From Palleronia salina (lineage in GTDB: Bacteria > Pseudomonadota > Alphaproteobacteria > Rhodobacterales > Rhodobacteraceae), in contig NZ_FQZA01000011.1 of the NCBI RefSeq assembly GCF_900141995.1, forward strand, positions 58,664-122,663: 64,000 bases of DNA. Direction: 5' to 3'. This document shows, piece after piece, positions 1 to 9,883 of this stretch. Below the pieces are notes generated by a model that saw only the letters and a program-made list of their open reading frames with translations, did no database searches and was not told the DNA's origin. Positions within the stretch are counted from its first letter, which is position 1. Each line of letters starts with the position of its first letter. A program made the translations under genes and the position numbers.

Positions 1-68
1 TTCTCACACCCGACGGTAATCCAGCCACCCTACAGTGTCCCGGACAATCGGGGCGAAGGGGTGAGGAT

Positions 69-1049
69 ATGCTGGCAGCTTTGGTTCTGGCCGGTCTGGC
101 GGGGGCGATGGCGCTTCCGGACGTGCTGTCCGTGGTGAAGGCCCGGGGCGACGAGGCGGACGACGACCCGCCGTCCGAGGATGACGTGGTGCAGGCGCCG
201 GAAGGGGGCGGCGACCTGCTGGATCATGTCGCGCCGGTGCAGACGGCGCCGGTCGCGCAAGACCCGGCCCATGTGGGTGTCGCCACGACCCTGCACGTGG
301 ATGTCGGGCCGGGCACGCACCTGGTCGAGAACCTGGTGCCCGGGCTCGACGATGTGGCCCTGTCGCTGCCCGTCCACGCGTCGGACATGGTTCTTTCGGG
401 GGCCACGGATGATGCCGATGCGACCCTGTCGTGGCAACAGGACGGCGGGACCGTCGCGCTGACCTTCCAGGGGTTCGACACCGTGCCCGTCGACAGCGTC
501 TCGGTCGCATTCGAAGGGCAGAAAGGGGCGGTTTCCCTGTCCGATCTGTTGGCCGCGCAGGCCGAAGAGGCCGCGATCGTGACCGCGCCCGATACGCCGT
601 CCGGCTCGGCCCATGCCCCGGCCGGGGATACGCCGCCCGTCGCGCCCGAGGATCCCGAGACGCCCGCGACGCCACCTGACCCGGTCGACGACCCGGGCCA
701 GGTCGTGGCCCCCGAAGATCCCGAGGCGCCGTCGCGCCCCGATCCGGGCTGCGATGACTACGGCGTTGTCCTGTCGCCGGACGAGGATCCGGACGACTAC
801 CTCGACAGCGGTCCCGACGACCTGCCGCCCAGCGCCAGTGTCCTGCGCGTGTCCGATTTCACGCCCGGCGATGACCTGCTGCGGATCGAAACCGACGCGG
901 CCGGCCCGCTGTCGCTCCGGCCCGCGCCCGATGGCGACGGGACGATGGTTTTCGTGGGCGACAGCTGGGTCGCGACCGTCGCGGGCCCGCAAGACGGCCT
1001 TTCGGTCGATGATATCGTGATCGCGCCCCTGTCAGGACAGGCCGCCTAG
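69..1049 (+). CDS. Acidic hypothetical protein with N-terminal hydrophobic segment
   Basis: Not recognised as a named family. The 326-residue product starts with a hydrophobic stretch (residues 1-20, Leu/Ala rich) that could be a membrane anchor or uncleaved signal, followed by a very acidic body. Residues about 190-245 are Pro/Asp/Glu-rich low complexity (repeated PEDPE-like units), which looks like an unstructured linker. The C-terminal third (VLRVSDFTPGDDLLRI) resembles the beta-strand segments seen near calcium-binding repeat proteins of this family of bacteria, but no clear GGxGxD repeat is present. GAGG precedes the ATG. It ends two bases before the stop codon of the convergent DUF1643 gene. 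Confidence 0.75.
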   Translation: MLAALVLAGLAGAMALPDVLSVVKARGDEADDDPPSEDDVVQAPEGGGDLLDHVAPVQTAPVAQDPAHVGVATTLHVDVGPGTHLVENLVPGLDDVALSLPVHASDMVLSGATDDADATLSWQQDGGTVALTFQGFDTVPVDSVSVAFEGQKGAVSLSDLLAAQAEEAAIVTAPDTPSGSAHAPAGDTPPVAPEDPETPATPPDPVDDPGQVVAPEDPEAPSRPDPGCDDYGVVLSPDEDPDDYLDSGPDDLPPSASVLRVSDFTPGDDLLRIETDAAGPLSLRPAPDGDGTMVFVGDSWVATVAGPQDGLSVDDIVIAPLSGQAA

Positions 1050-1050
1050 G

Positions 1051-1554
1051 CTACCAGGACTGCGGCGCAACGCCGTAGCCGATGTAGAGCGGGTGCTTCG
1101 GGTGGCCGGCCTTGCTGAGGCCCAGGTGATGCAGCGCGTGGCCCCGGTCGCGCAGAAGCCGCTCGACCGCGGGGCCGCGATCCAGCAACGCACCATGGGT
1201 GCCCCAGGCGCAGATCACGCGGTCGGCCCAGTCGGCCCCTTCGAGGATCGCGGCGTCGTTCTCGGGGCCGACAGGATCATCCACCTTGCGCAGGCCCTTC
1301 GGGTCGGTGCTGCGCCACGCGAAGATGTTGCACACCCGGAAGGCGCCGAAGCCCTGCGCCCGTGCGCGGCGCTCGCAGCGCTCGACCGTGGGGTCGTTCT
1401 GCACCTCGGTCGCGGTCGACGGGTTCAGCATGACGAACAGCGCGCGCGGCCCGTCGGTGTCCCAGACCCGGGTGAGATCCCAGCGATAGCCTTCGCAGTC
1501 GGAATAGCGCGCGACGCTGGCCGCGTCGCCTTTCTGGTGCGACCGCTCGATCAT
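1051..1554 (-). CDS. DUF1643 domain-containing protein
   Basis: The 167-residue product carries the DUF1643 hallmarks: RYDL-like opening (GYRWDLTRVW), the LFVMLNPSTA motif at about residue 45 and the FRVCNIFAWRSTDP segment, ending in a GHPKHPLYI-type tail. The biochemical role of this family is not established. The start is the ATG at 1554, which overlaps the truB stop as ATGA, so the two are translationally coupled; a longer reading frame upstream lies inside truB and is an artefact. Confidence 0.85.
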   Translation of the reverse strand: MIERSHQKGDAASVARYSDCEGYRWDLTRVWDTDGPRALFVMLNPSTATEVQNDPTVERCERRARAQGFGAFRVCNIFAWRSTDPKGLRKVDDPVGPENDAAILEGADWADRVICAWGTHGALLDRGPAVERLLRDRGHALHHLGLSKAGHPKHPLYIGYGVAPQSW

Positions 1555-2471
1555 GCGCCCGCGTCGGAACGGTTCAGCACGCGCGACGGCTGGAACTGCC
1601 CCGCGCGGTAGGTGCCGATCGCCAGCGCCTGTCCGCGATGGGCGGCCCAGCAGGTCTCGCCGAAATCGGCCTGGGTCGACAGCACGTCGCAGGGATTGCC
1701 GTTCTTCAGACGCGGCACGGCGATGGCGCCGATCTGCACCGACGGCACCTGCTCGAGCCCCGCCTCGACGGGCAGCAGCAGGTCGTCGATCTCGGGCGTG
1801 CGGCCAAGGCGCTGGATCTCGTCCAGCGTCACCGCGTGGTCCAGCGTGAAGGGCCCCGACCACAGCCGGCGCAGCGCGGTCACGTGAGCCCGCGTGCCCA
1901 GCGCTTCGCCCAGGTCGCGGGCGATGGCGCGGACGTACCCGCCCTTGCCGCAGACCAGTTGCAGATGCGCGCTGTTGGCGTCGGGCCGGTCGGTCAGCTC
2001 AAGGCTGTCGACGTAAAGCGGGCGCGCGGCCAGCTCCATCTCGACCCCCTCGCGCGCCAGGTCGTAGGCGCGTTCGCCCTCGACCTTCACGGCGGACACC
2101 TGCGGCGGCACCTGCATGATGTCGCCGGTGAAGCCGGGCAGGGCGGCGCGCAGTGCGTCGTCGTCGGGCCGTGCGTCGCTGCGGGCCACGACGTCGCCGC
2201 CTGCATCGTCGGTGCTGGTCGCGGTGCCGAAGCGGATCTGGAAGTCATAGGCCTTCAACGCGTCGGTCAGCAGGGGCAGGACCTTGGTCGCCTCGCCCAG
2301 CGCCACGACGAGGATGCCGGTGGCGTCCGGGTCCAGCGTGCCGGCGTGTCCGGCCTTCTTCGCCTCGAACGCCCAGCGGACCTTGTTCACCACATCGGTC
2401 GAGCCGGTGCCGGCCGGCTTGTCCACGATGACGAAGCCCGAGATATCGCGCCCCTTGCGCCTGCGTGCCAT
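1551..2471 (-). CDS. truB: tRNA pseudouridine(55) synthase TruB
   Basis: Isomerises U55 to pseudouridine in the T-loop of most tRNAs. The 306-residue length is normal for TruB. The N-terminal GFVIVDKPAG and the catalytic motif GHAGTLDPDATG are present, with Asp47 as the predicted nucleophile, followed by the conserved YDFQIRFG and KGGYVRAIARDLG motifs. The gene is in a minus-strand block behind rbfA, an arrangement common in bacteria (rbfA-truB), here with a phosphodiester glycosidase-like gene between them. It is coupled to the downstream DUF1643 gene. Confidence 0.96.
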   Translation of the reverse strand: MARRRKGRDISGFVIVDKPAGTGSTDVVNKVRWAFEAKKAGHAGTLDPDATGILVVALGEATKVLPLLTDALKAYDFQIRFGTATSTDDAGGDVVARSDARPDDDALRAALPGFTGDIMQVPPQVSAVKVEGERAYDLAREGVEMELAARPLYVDSLELTDRPDANSAHLQLVCGKGGYVRAIARDLGEALGTRAHVTALRRLWSGPFTLDHAVTLDEIQRLGRTPEIDDLLLPVEAGLEQVPSVQIGAIAVPRLKNGNPCDVLSTQADFGETCWAAHRGQALAIGTYRAGQFQPSRVLNRSDAGA

Positions 2472-2474
2472 GGT

Positions 2475-3224
2475 CTACTCCGCCGGTTCGACCGTTCCGA
2501 TGATCGGCCCCATGGGCAGGCCGAAATCGCTGCGCCCGCCCGCGCGGTCGTAGAGCCGCGAGATGTTGCCGTCGAAATAGAGCGCGTTGCGCGCGCCCAG
2601 CCCGTCGCGGAACAGCCGTCCGAAATGGTGGAAATTCACGGGCTGGTTGGAGATCGCCAGCCACGCCGTGCGCCCGTCCGCGCTGACGCCCACGCCGTTG
2701 CGCACGTAGCGGCTGTCGCTGTCTTCCAGGAAACGGGGGTGCAGCTCGCCGTCGATCACCAGCATGGGGCCCGATTGCGTCGCGTCGCGGCACTCGGGCG
2801 GGGCGGCGGCATAGGCGCGGCTTTCGACGATGCTGGCCGCGCCCTCGCGCAGGCACAGCACGCCGTTGGGCAGCAGGCCGAAATTGCCGGGCCCGTCCGA
2901 GGTGACCACGCGCATCACCTCCTGGCCGTCCTCGACGTAGTGGCCCACGGGCGCGCGGTCGGGGTGATACATGCCCGCGTTCATCGCCACGCCCAGCCGC
3001 GTGCCCTGCGGCTTCAGCTTCCGGTTCACGGCGGAAAAGCTGCCCAGCGGCACACCCTTGTCGTCATGCAGGAACAGGCGCAGGGTCTCGCGCGACAGGT
3101 CGATCTCGCAGACCGTGAAACGCGCCTTGTCGAAGCGCACGTCCTCGCAGGTGGCGGCCGCGGCGCCACCCGGCAGGCCCGCCCAGGCCACCGCGCACAG
3201 CCCGGCCAAAAGCCTAGTCTTCAT
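2475..3224 (-). CDS. Secreted phosphodiester glycosidase family protein (DUF2233/NAGPA-like)
   Basis: The product (about 249 residues) begins with a clear Sec signal peptide, [22 protein letters not shown], with likely cleavage before TCEDVRF. The body shows features of the NAGPA-like phosphodiester glycosidase family: [15 protein letters not shown], a central [11 protein letters not shown] and the terminal [14 protein letters not shown] motif. Family members act on sugar-phosphate diesters or exopolysaccharides in the envelope; the substrate here is unknown. The ATG at 3224 lies inside the last codons of rbfA (11-nt overlap); an in-frame ATG at 3233 is the alternative. Its position between rbfA and truB looks like an insertion into a conserved pair. 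Confidence 0.82.
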   Translation of the reverse strand: MKTRLLAGLCAVAWAGLPGGAAAATCEDVRFDKARFTVCEIDLSRETLRLFLHDDKGVPLGSFSAVNRKLKPQGTRLGVAMNAGMYHPDRAPVGHYVEDGQEVMRVVTSDGPGNFGLLPNGVLCLREGAASIVESRAYAAAPPECRDATQSGPMLVIDGELHPRFLEDSDSRYVRNGVGVSADGRTAWLAISNQPVNFHHFGRLFRDGLGARNALYFDGNISRLYDRAGGRSDFGLPMGPIIGTVEPAE

Positions 3225-3621
3225 CGTCGCCATCCAGATCGCGCCGCACCTCGTCGCGGGCGAACAGCTCGCGCGTGGCATCCATGCGGTCGAAGGTCTC
3301 GTCGATCAGGAACCGCAGGTCGGGCGTGTATTTCATCGTCATCTCGCGGCCCAGCGCGCGGCGCAGCTCGGATTTGTTGCGCTTCAGCGCGGCGATGGCC
3401 TCGGGCCGGTTGTCGCCGCCCAGCGGCAGGCAATAGACCGTGGCGATCTTCAGGTCCGGCGAGGTGCGCACCTCGGTCACCGTGACCGACATGCGGTTCA
3501 GCTCGGGGTCGTGGATGTCGCCGCGATTCAGCACGTCCGACAGCGTGCGCCGGATCAGCTCGCCCACGCGCAGCTGGCGGTTCGAGGGCCCGGGCCCGTC
3601 CGAGAACTTGTTTCGTGCCAT
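3214..3621 (-). CDS. rbfA: 30S ribosome-binding factor RbfA
   Basis: Assists late 30S subunit maturation and cold adaptation. The 135-residue product has the KH-type RbfA fold signature: [14 protein letters not shown] near the N-terminus, the [18 protein letters not shown] strand region, and [17 protein letters not shown] at the C-terminus, followed by a charged acidic tail. I chose the ATG at 3621 (MARNKF); an ATG three codons upstream at 3630 is also possible. It heads the minus-strand rbfA-glycosidase-truB-DUF1643 block and is divergent from dapB. Confidence 0.95.
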   Translation of the reverse strand: MARNKFSDGPGPSNRQLRVGELIRRTLSDVLNRGDIHDPELNRMSVTVTEVRTSPDLKIATVYCLPLGGDNRPEAIAALKRNKSELRRALGREMTMKYTPDLRFLIDETFDRMDATRELFARDEVRRDLDGDDED

Positions 3622-3729
3622 GGCTCGCATCTAGGCCCGCGCGCCCGGCCACGCAACCCGGACGTTGCACCCGTTGCCCGTGCGCGGTAGCGGTTTTCCG
3701 CACGCGACCGGACGGGAAGGAGAGCCACC

Positions 3730-4530
3730 ATGCGCATCGCGATCACCGGCGTCTCGGGGCGCATGGGGCGAATGCTGGTCGACACGGCCGCCACCATGAA
3801 TGGTGTCGAGGTGACGGGCGCCACCGAACGTCCGGGCAGCGACTGGATCGGGCAGGATCTGGGCCAGGCGCTGGGCGGCGCGGCCAGTGGCGTGACCGTG
3901 ACGGACGACCTGGCGCAGGCGTTGGAACAGGCGGATGTCGCCATCGACTTCACCGCGCCCGCCGCCACGCTGGAGCACGCCCGCATCTGCGCCGACATGG
4001 GGCGCGCCCTGGTCATCGGCACCACCGGGTTCTCCGACGACGAGCTGGCGGCGCTCGCCCCCTTCGCCGCGCGCGCCTGCTTCGTCCGCGCCGGCAACAT
4101 GAGCCTTGGCGTCAACCTGCTGACCCGCGTGGTGAAACAGGTCGCCGCCGCGCTGGACGAGGCGTTCGATATCGAGGTCGTCGAGGCGCATCACCGCCAC
4201 AAGGTCGACGCGCCCTCGGGCACCGCGCTGATGCTGGGCGAAGCGGCGGCCGAGGGACGGGGCGTGCGCCTCGCCGATGTGGCCGACCGGGGCCGCGACG
4301 GGATCACGGGCGCAAGAAAGCCTGGCGATATCGGCTTCTCGGCCATTCGCGGCGGGTCGATCATCGGCACCCATGACGTGATCTTCGCGGGCGAGGGCGA
4401 GACCATCACCCTCAGCCATGTGGCGACCGACCGCAGCCTGTTCGCGCGCGGCGCGCTGAAGGCCGCGCTCTGGTGCGACGGAAAGCCGCCGGGCGCCTAC
4501 GACATGTTGAGCGTGCTGGGTCTGGAATAG
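3730..4530 (+). CDS. dapB: 4-hydroxy-tetrahydrodipicolinate reductase
   Basis: Catalyses the NAD(P)H-dependent reduction step of the diaminopimelate/lysine pathway. The 266-residue protein has the nucleotide-binding motif [10 protein letters not shown] at residues 7-16, the GTTGFS motif, the catalytic [15 protein letters not shown] region (about residues 155-170) and the terminal [11 protein letters not shown]. It is preceded by an AAGGAGAG ribosome-binding site 8 bases before the ATG. It stands alone, divergent from rbfA. Confidence 0.97.
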   Translation: MRIAITGVSGRMGRMLVDTAATMNGVEVTGATERPGSDWIGQDLGQALGGAASGVTVTDDLAQALEQADVAIDFTAPAATLEHARICADMGRALVIGTTGFSDDELAALAPFAARACFVRAGNMSLGVNLLTRVVKQVAAALDEAFDIEVVEAHHRHKVDAPSGTALMLGEAAAEGRGVRLADVADRGRDGITGARKPGDIGFSAIRGGSIIGTHDVIFAGEGETITLSHVATDRSLFARGALKAALWCDGKPPGAYDMLSVLGLE

Positions 4531-4581
4531 GACCGCTCCGGGCCTAAGCTTCCTTTGCGTCAGGTCAAAGGAGCTTGTCCC

Positions 4582-4932
4582 ATGCTGCGTGCCAGTCTGA
4601 TCGCCGCCGCCCTTGTCGTCACACCGCTCGCCGCCGCGTCGTCGACGGACGAACGGATCACCACCCGCGCCGAATTCGTGGACCGCGTGGCGAACCGCAA
4701 CCTCAGCCGGCTGGGCGTCGGCGTGCGCGTGACGCCCGGCGGCCAGATCGAGGGCAGCGCCTTCGGCACGCCCGTCACCGGGTCGTGGGATTGGCGCGGC
4801 AACCGGTTCTGCCGTGAAATGAAATGGGGCGATCGCAGCTGGGAGGACAGCTGCCAGGCGGTCGTCATCCGGGAAAACCGGGTCTATTTCCAGCCCAGTT
4901 CGGGCAGCAGCGTCTACCTTTACATGCGCTGA
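4582..4932 (+). CDS. Small secreted hypothetical protein
   Basis: A 116-residue protein with a Sec signal peptide (MLRASLIAAALVVTPLAAAS). The mature part contains two Cys residues (in NRFCREMKWGDRSWEDSC) that could form a disulfide, and a strand-rich C-terminus ending VYFQPSSGSSVYLYMR. I recognise similar small periplasmic proteins in Rhodobacteraceae but no assigned function. The ATG at 4582 is favoured by AAAGGAG eight bases upstream and by the signal peptide; a longer frame opening at 4555 would displace it. The only link to dapB is proximity. Confidence 0.7.
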   Translation: MLRASLIAAALVVTPLAAASSTDERITTRAEFVDRVANRNLSRLGVGVRVTPGGQIEGSAFGTPVTGSWDWRGNRFCREMKWGDRSWEDSCQAVVIRENRVYFQPSSGSSVYLYMR

Positions 4933-4947
4933 GGGCACGGCATCGCC

Positions 4948-5145
4948 TCAGAAGTCGATGGCGATGCCCTTCTTCTCCCAGTCGCCGTAGCGCACGGGCT
5001 CGGGGCCGTCGCGGCCGCCAAGCTCGGGCGGCAGCTCCTGTGCCTTTGCCTTGCGGCGGCGTTCCTCGGCCTCGGCAAGGGCGCGTTTCGCGGCGTCGGG
5101 CAGGTCGTCCTGGGGCATCGGTCCGGTTCCGGTTGCGTCATCCAT
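4948..5145 (-). CDS. DUF1674 / succinate dehydrogenase assembly factor 4 homologue
   Basis: A 65-residue soluble protein. The C-terminal signature GPEPVRYGDWEKKGIAIDF is the diagnostic DUF1674/SDHAF4 motif; SDHAF4 binds flavinylated SdhA and protects it before complex II assembly. The N-terminal half is charged and helical (AAKRALAEAEERRRKAK). It lies between the small secreted protein and the RsmB-like gene, which starts about 70 bases away on the opposite strand. No sdh genes are in the window. Confidence 0.88.
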   Translation of the reverse strand: MDDATGTGPMPQDDLPDAAKRALAEAEERRRKAKAQELPPELGGRDGPEPVRYGDWEKKGIAIDF

Positions 5146-5216
5146 GATCCATAGCTAGGCCGCGACAGGCCCCGGCTCAAGAGCTGCGGGCGGTCCGTTG
5201 CAACGGGGATGACGAC

Positions 5217-6479
5217 ATGGCCGAGATCGACGGGGCGCGCGCCGCCGCACTGGCACTGGTGGGTGACGTGACCGAGCACGGCCGGCTTATGTCCGAGGTG
5301 CTGGAGCAGCGGACCCGCGCACTGGAAGCCCCCGACCGGGCCCGCGCGCAGCGGCTGGCGATCGGCACGCTGCGCTGGATGGACCGCGCCGACCGGGCGC
5401 TGGGCCCGTTCCTGCGGATGAAGCCCTGGCCCGAGGTTCACAACATCTTGCGGCTGGCGATCTACGAGATCCACGAAGGCGGCACCCCGCCCCATGCAGC
5501 AGTCAGCGCCGCCGTAGACCTCGTACGCGCGAGCGAGCGTGGCGCGGGGCAGGCGGGGCTGGTCAACGGCGTCCTGCGCAACGTCCAGCGCGCGGATGCC
5601 TGGGCCGCGCTCCCGGTGCCGCGCCTGCCCAAGTGGCTGCGCAAGCCGCTGCTCAAGACCTACGGCAAGGCGGCGGTCGCGGGCATGGAGGACGCCTTCG
5701 CCGCGACCCCGCCGCTGGATCTGAGCGTGAAGGAAGACGCCCCCGGCTGGGCCGAGCGGCTGGGCGGTCGGGTCACCCCCACCGGGTCGGTCCGGCTGCA
5801 ACCCGGCGCGCAGGTCACCGCGCTGCCGGGCTACGACGACGGCGCGTGGTGGGTGCAGGACGCCGCCGCTGCGCTGCCCGCCCGCGCGCTGAACCCGCAG
5901 CCGGGCGAGCGGATCCTGGACCTCTGCGCCGCCCCGGGCGGCAAGACGCTGCAACTGGCCGCAGCCGGTGCCGATGTCACCGCGCTGGACATTTCCGAGA
6001 CGCGCATGGCCCGCGTCGCGCAGAACCTGTCGCGCTGCGGGATGGCGGCCGAGGTGGTGGTGGCCGACGCGCTCAGCTATGCGCCCGACCGGCCCTTCGA
6101 CGCCGTGCTGCTGGACGCGCCGTGCTCGGCCACCGGCACGATCCGCCGCCACCCGGACCTGCCGCGCGCCAAGGCGGCGCAGGATTTCGCGCCGCTGATC
6201 GCCTTGCAGGCGGCGCTGCTGGACCGGGCGGTGACGCTGACCGCCCCGGGGGGGCGCATCGTCTACTGCACCTGCTCGCTCCTGCCCGAGGAGGGCGAGG
6301 CGCAGGTCGACGCGGCGCTGTCCCGACATCCCGGCCTGACGCTGGATCCCGGCGCCCTGACGCTGGACGGCATCGCGTCCGACTGGATCGGGCCGCAGGG
6401 ATTGCGGCTGCGCCCGGATTACTGGCCCGAGATCGGCGGGATGGACGGCTTCTTCGTGGCGGTCTTCCGCGTGGCGTGA
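5217..6479 (+). CDS. RsmB/NOP-family 16S rRNA (cytosine-C5) methyltransferase
   Basis: SAM-dependent m5C RNA methyltransferase, likely acting on 16S rRNA like RsmB. The 420-residue protein has an N-terminal NusB-like RNA-binding domain (about residues 1-140) followed by the methyltransferase domain: motif I ILDLCAAPGGKTLQLAAAG (about 232-250), motif IV LLDAPCSATGTIRRHPD with one catalytic Cys, and motif VI VYCTCSLLPEEGE with the second. It begins the conserved run RsmB-heparinase-purH-lspA. Assignment to the exact target base cannot be made from sequence alone. Confidence 0.92.
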   Translation: MAEIDGARAAALALVGDVTEHGRLMSEVLEQRTRALEAPDRARAQRLAIGTLRWMDRADRALGPFLRMKPWPEVHNILRLAIYEIHEGGTPPHAAVSAAVDLVRASERGAGQAGLVNGVLRNVQRADAWAALPVPRLPKWLRKPLLKTYGKAAVAGMEDAFAATPPLDLSVKEDAPGWAERLGGRVTPTGSVRLQPGAQVTALPGYDDGAWWVQDAAAALPARALNPQPGERILDLCAAPGGKTLQLAAAGADVTALDISETRMARVAQNLSRCGMAAEVVVADALSYAPDRPFDAVLLDAPCSATGTIRRHPDLPRAKAAQDFAPLIALQAALLDRAVTLTAPGGRIVYCTCSLLPEEGEAQVDAALSRHPGLTLDPGALTLDGIASDWIGPQGLRLRPDYWPEIGGMDGFFVAVFRVA

Positions 6480-6558
6480 CGCGCGCCGGGATGACAGCCG
6501 CGCCGCGCGGCCCTAGACTGCGGCCAAAGACCCATGAAGGGCCAGGCACGGGCAGCCG

Positions 6559-8274
6559 ATGACCGACATTCGACAGACAAGGGCCGACCGCCTGCATGCG
6601 CGTCTCGCCGGGCTGGGCCGCCACACGCGGGCGTTCGAGCGTGAGCCGCTGCCCCCCGGCACCGGCATCGCCGAGCGTGGCGCGCAGATCGTCGCCGGGC
6701 ATTTCCTGTTCCGCGGCTACCTGGTCGAGGCGGCCGAAACCTCGGTCTGGGACCTGCCGCTGCCGGACGATCCGTTGTTCGAGGCCGACCTGCACGGCAT
6801 GGCCTGGCTGGACGACCTGGCCGCGCAGGGCACGCGCAAGGCCGATGTCCTGGCACGTGACTGGGTGCATGACTGGATCGCGCGGTTCGGGCGCGGCCGC
6901 GGCCCCGGCTGGCGGCCGGACCTCGCCGGGCGGCGCGTGACACGCTGGATCCAGCACGGCGAGATGCTGCTCGACGGCGTTCCGCCCGCCACGCGACGCC
7001 GGTTCTTCGCCGCGCTGTCGCGGCAACTGACGTTTCTCGCGCGCCGTCAGCGGTCTTTGCCCATGGCCGCCCCGCGGCTCGAGGCGCTGATGGGGCTGCT
7101 GGTCGCGGGCCTGCATCTGCGCGGGGCGGGGCGGCACCTTTCGCGCGCCACGACGGGCCTCGCCACTGCGGCCGAGACCCTGATCGACGCCGAGGGGGGC
7201 ATCGCCAACCGCAACCCCGAGGATCTGGCGATCGTCTTCGGGCACCTGGCCGCCGCCCGCGCCGCGCTGGTCGAGGCCGAGCGGCCGGTGCCGCAAGCGA
7301 TCACCGACGCGCTGGAACGCGCGGCGCCCGTGCTGCGCTGCCTGCGCCACGCCGATGGCGGGCTGGGGCGGTTTCACGGCGGCGGACGCGGCCAGCCCGG
7401 ACGGCTGGACCGGGCGCTGGCGCAGTCGGGCGTTGCGGCCAGCCCCCCGGGGGACCGCGCCATGGGCTTCGCGCGGCTGTCCCACGTCCGCGCCACGGTG
7501 CTGATCGACGTGGCCGCCCCGCCCGAGGGCCCCGGATCGGCCGAGGCCCACGCCTCGACCCTCGCGTTCGAACTGACATCGGGCCGCCGTCCGGTCATCG
7601 TCAGCTGCGGTGCGGGCCGCAGCTTCGGCGAGAAATGGCGCCGCGCGGGCCGGGCCACGCCCAGCCACAGCACGCTGGCGCTGGACGGGTATTCCTCGGC
7701 CCGGCTGGGCGCCTCGGGCGACGGATTGCTCTCGGACGCGCCCCGCGACGTGCGGATGGAACGACGGCGCAGCGACCGCTCCACCGGGCTCATCGCCGGG
7801 CATGACGGCTATGTCGCCGATTTCGGGCTGACCCACGTGCGCCAGCTCTACCTCGATACGAACGGCCGCGCGCTGCGGGGTGAGGACGTGCTGGCAACGG
7901 TCGAGCAGAGCGACGAGGCGATCTTCGACCGCGCGCTGGACGCGACCGAGACCGGCCATCTGCCCTTTCGCATCCGCTTCCACCTGCATCCCGACGTGGT
8001 GGTCCAGCCCGGCGACGATCCCAAGACGGTGTTGCTGCTGCTGAAAAGCGGCGAGCTCTGGACCTTCCATCACGGCGGCGCGGCCGAGATGCGGGTCGAG
8101 CCGTCGGTCTATCTCGACAGCGTGTCGCTGTCGCCGCGCGCCACCAGCCAGATCGTCCTGGCCTCCAGCGCCGCCGATTACGCCACCCGGGTCAGCTGGA
8201 CCCTTGCAAAAGCGCGCCAAACACCCGATGCGGTGCGCGACACGGTGCATGACGACCAGCCCGTCATCGCCTGA
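6559..8274 (+). CDS. Heparinase II/III family protein
   Basis: The 571-residue protein has an N-terminal alpha/alpha toroid region (to about residue 280) and a C-terminal beta-sandwich that matches the heparinase II/III-like lyase architecture, including PSHSTLALDGYSSARLG and DGYVADFGLTHVRQLYLD. No signal peptide is visible, so it is probably cytoplasmic, unlike secreted heparinases. In Rhodobacteraceae this gene is commonly found between the RsmB-like gene and purH; the true substrate is unknown. It ends 21 bases before purH. Confidence 0.88.
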   Translation: MTDIRQTRADRLHARLAGLGRHTRAFEREPLPPGTGIAERGAQIVAGHFLFRGYLVEAAETSVWDLPLPDDPLFEADLHGMAWLDDLAAQGTRKADVLARDWVHDWIARFGRGRGPGWRPDLAGRRVTRWIQHGEMLLDGVPPATRRRFFAALSRQLTFLARRQRSLPMAAPRLEALMGLLVAGLHLRGAGRHLSRATTGLATAAETLIDAEGGIANRNPEDLAIVFGHLAAARAALVEAERPVPQAITDALERAAPVLRCLRHADGGLGRFHGGGRGQPGRLDRALAQSGVAASPPGDRAMGFARLSHVRATVLIDVAAPPEGPGSAEAHASTLAFELTSGRRPVIVSCGAGRSFGEKWRRAGRATPSHSTLALDGYSSARLGASGDGLLSDAPRDVRMERRRSDRSTGLIAGHDGYVADFGLTHVRQLYLDTNGRALRGEDVLATVEQSDEAIFDRALDATETGHLPFRIRFHLHPDVVVQPGDDPKTVLLLLKSGELWTFHHGGAAEMRVEPSVYLDSVSLSPRATSQIVLASSAADYATRVSWTLAKARQTPDAVRDTVHDDQPVIA

Positions 8275-8295
8275 CCGCAAGAAGGAGCCGCCCCG

Positions 8296-9882
8296 ATGCC
8301 CGATCTCGTCCCCCTGAAACGCGCGCTGATTTCCGTCTCGGACAAGACCGGGTTGCTGGACCTGGGCCGCGCGCTGGCGGACCGGGGCGTCGAGATCCTG
8401 TCCACCGGCGGGTCGGCCAAGGCCCTGCGCGACGCGGGCATCGCCGTGCGCGACGTGGCCGAGGTGACGGGCTTCCCCGAGATGATGGACGGCCGCGTGA
8501 AGACCCTGCACCCCATGGTTCATGGCGGCCTGCTGGCGCTGCGCGACAACCCCGACCACGTGAAGGCGATGGAGGATCACGGCATCGGCGGGATCGACCT
8601 GCTGGTGGTGAACCTCTACCCGTTCGAGGCGACCGTCGCGCGCGGGGCCGACTGGGACGAGGCGATCGAGAATATCGACATCGGCGGCCCCGCGATGATC
8701 CGCGCCGCGGCCAAGAACCATGGCTTCGTAACAACCGTTGTCGATGTCGAGGATTACGCCGCCCTGCTGGTCGAGCTGGACGAGAACGGCGGCCAGACCG
8801 GCGCCGCGTTCCGGCGCACCCTGTCCCAGCGCGCCTATGCCCGCACCGCGGCCTACGATGCGGCCGTGTCGACCTGGATGGCCGACACCACCGGCGATGC
8901 CGCGCCACGCCGCCGCGCCGTCGCCGGTACCCTTAAGCAGACCATGCGCTACGGCGAGAACCCGCACCAGGCGGCGGCGTTCTACACCGATGGCACCGAT
9001 GCGCCCGGCGTCGCCACCGCGACCCAGCACCAGGGCAAGGAGCTGAGCTACAACAACATCAACGACACCGACGCCGCGTTCGAGCTGGTGAGCGAGTTCG
9101 CGGGCGAAGATCCGGCCTGCGTCATCGTCAAGCACGCCAATCCCTGCGGCGTGGCCCGCGGCGGAACGCTGGCCGAGGCCTACGCCCGCGCCTACGATTG
9201 CGACCGCGTGTCGGCCTTCGGCGGGATCGTGGCGCTGAACCGCCCGCTGGACGGTGCGACGGCCGAGGCCATCGCCCAGATCTTCACCGAGGTCGTGATC
9301 GCGCCCGGCGCCGACGACGACGCCCGCGCGGTCTTTGCCGCCAAGAAGAACCTGCGCCTGCTGACCACTGACGGGCTGGCCGACGCCCGCGCCGGGGGCC
9401 GGGTCTGGCGGCAGGTCTCGGGCGGCTACCTGGTGCAGGACAAGGACGTGGGCCAGATCGCGCTCGACCAGCTGCGCGTGGTGACCAAGGTGCAGCCGAC
9501 CGAGGCGCAGCTAAATGACCTGCGCTTTGCCTGGACCGTTGCGAAACACGTGAAATCCAACGCCATCGTCTACGTGAAGGACGGCGCCACCGTGGGCGTC
9601 GGCGCGGGACAGATGAGCCGCGTGGACAGCACCCGCATCGCGGCCCGCAAGGCGCAGGACATGGCCGAGGCGCTGGGCCTTTCGGCACCTCTGACCCAGG
9701 GCTCGGTCGTGGCGTCGGACGCGTTCTTCCCGTTCCCCGACGGTCTGCTGGCGGCGGCCGAGGCGGGCGCGACGGCGGTGATCCAGCCCGGCGGCTCCAT
9801 GCGCGACGACGCGGTGATCGCCGCGGCGGACGAGGTGGGGCTGGCGATGGTCTTCACCGGCATGCGGCATTTCCGGCACTGA
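8296..9882 (+). CDS. purH: Bifunctional AICAR formyltransferase/IMP cyclohydrolase PurH
   Basis: Performs the last two steps of de novo IMP synthesis. The 528-residue length is standard. The N-terminal cyclohydrolase domain shows [24 protein letters not shown] and the [16 protein letters not shown] motif; the C-terminal transformylase domain shows [13 protein letters not shown] [20 protein letters not shown] and [11 protein letters not shown] followed by the [12 protein letters not shown] signature. The ribosome-binding site AAGAAGGAG precedes the ATG. lspA begins immediately after the stop. Confidence 0.98.
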   Translation: MPDLVPLKRALISVSDKTGLLDLGRALADRGVEILSTGGSAKALRDAGIAVRDVAEVTGFPEMMDGRVKTLHPMVHGGLLALRDNPDHVKAMEDHGIGGIDLLVVNLYPFEATVARGADWDEAIENIDIGGPAMIRAAAKNHGFVTTVVDVEDYAALLVELDENGGQTGAAFRRTLSQRAYARTAAYDAAVSTWMADTTGDAAPRRRAVAGTLKQTMRYGENPHQAAAFYTDGTDAPGVATATQHQGKELSYNNINDTDAAFELVSEFAGEDPACVIVKHANPCGVARGGTLAEAYARAYDCDRVSAFGGIVALNRPLDGATAEAIAQIFTEVVIAPGADDDARAVFAAKKNLRLLTTDGLADARAGGRVWRQVSGGYLVQDKDVGQIALDQLRVVTKVQPTEAQLNDLRFAWTVAKHVKSNAIVYVKDGATVGVGAGQMSRVDSTRIAARKAQDMAEALGLSAPLTQGSVVASDAFFPFPDGLLAAAEAGATAVIQPGGSMRDDAVIAAADEVGLAMVFTGMRHFRH

Positions 9883-9883
9883 C

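Noticed and set aside
1638..3485. Plus-strand frame of 615 codons opposite truB and rbfA
   Set aside because: Composition is His/Arg/Gly-rich with no domain; the minus strand shows TruB and RbfA motifs clearly.
6073..9135. Antisense frame of 1020 codons on the minus strand
   Set aside because: It lies opposite the RsmB-like, heparinase and purH genes; product is Arg/Gly/Ala-rich with no family features.
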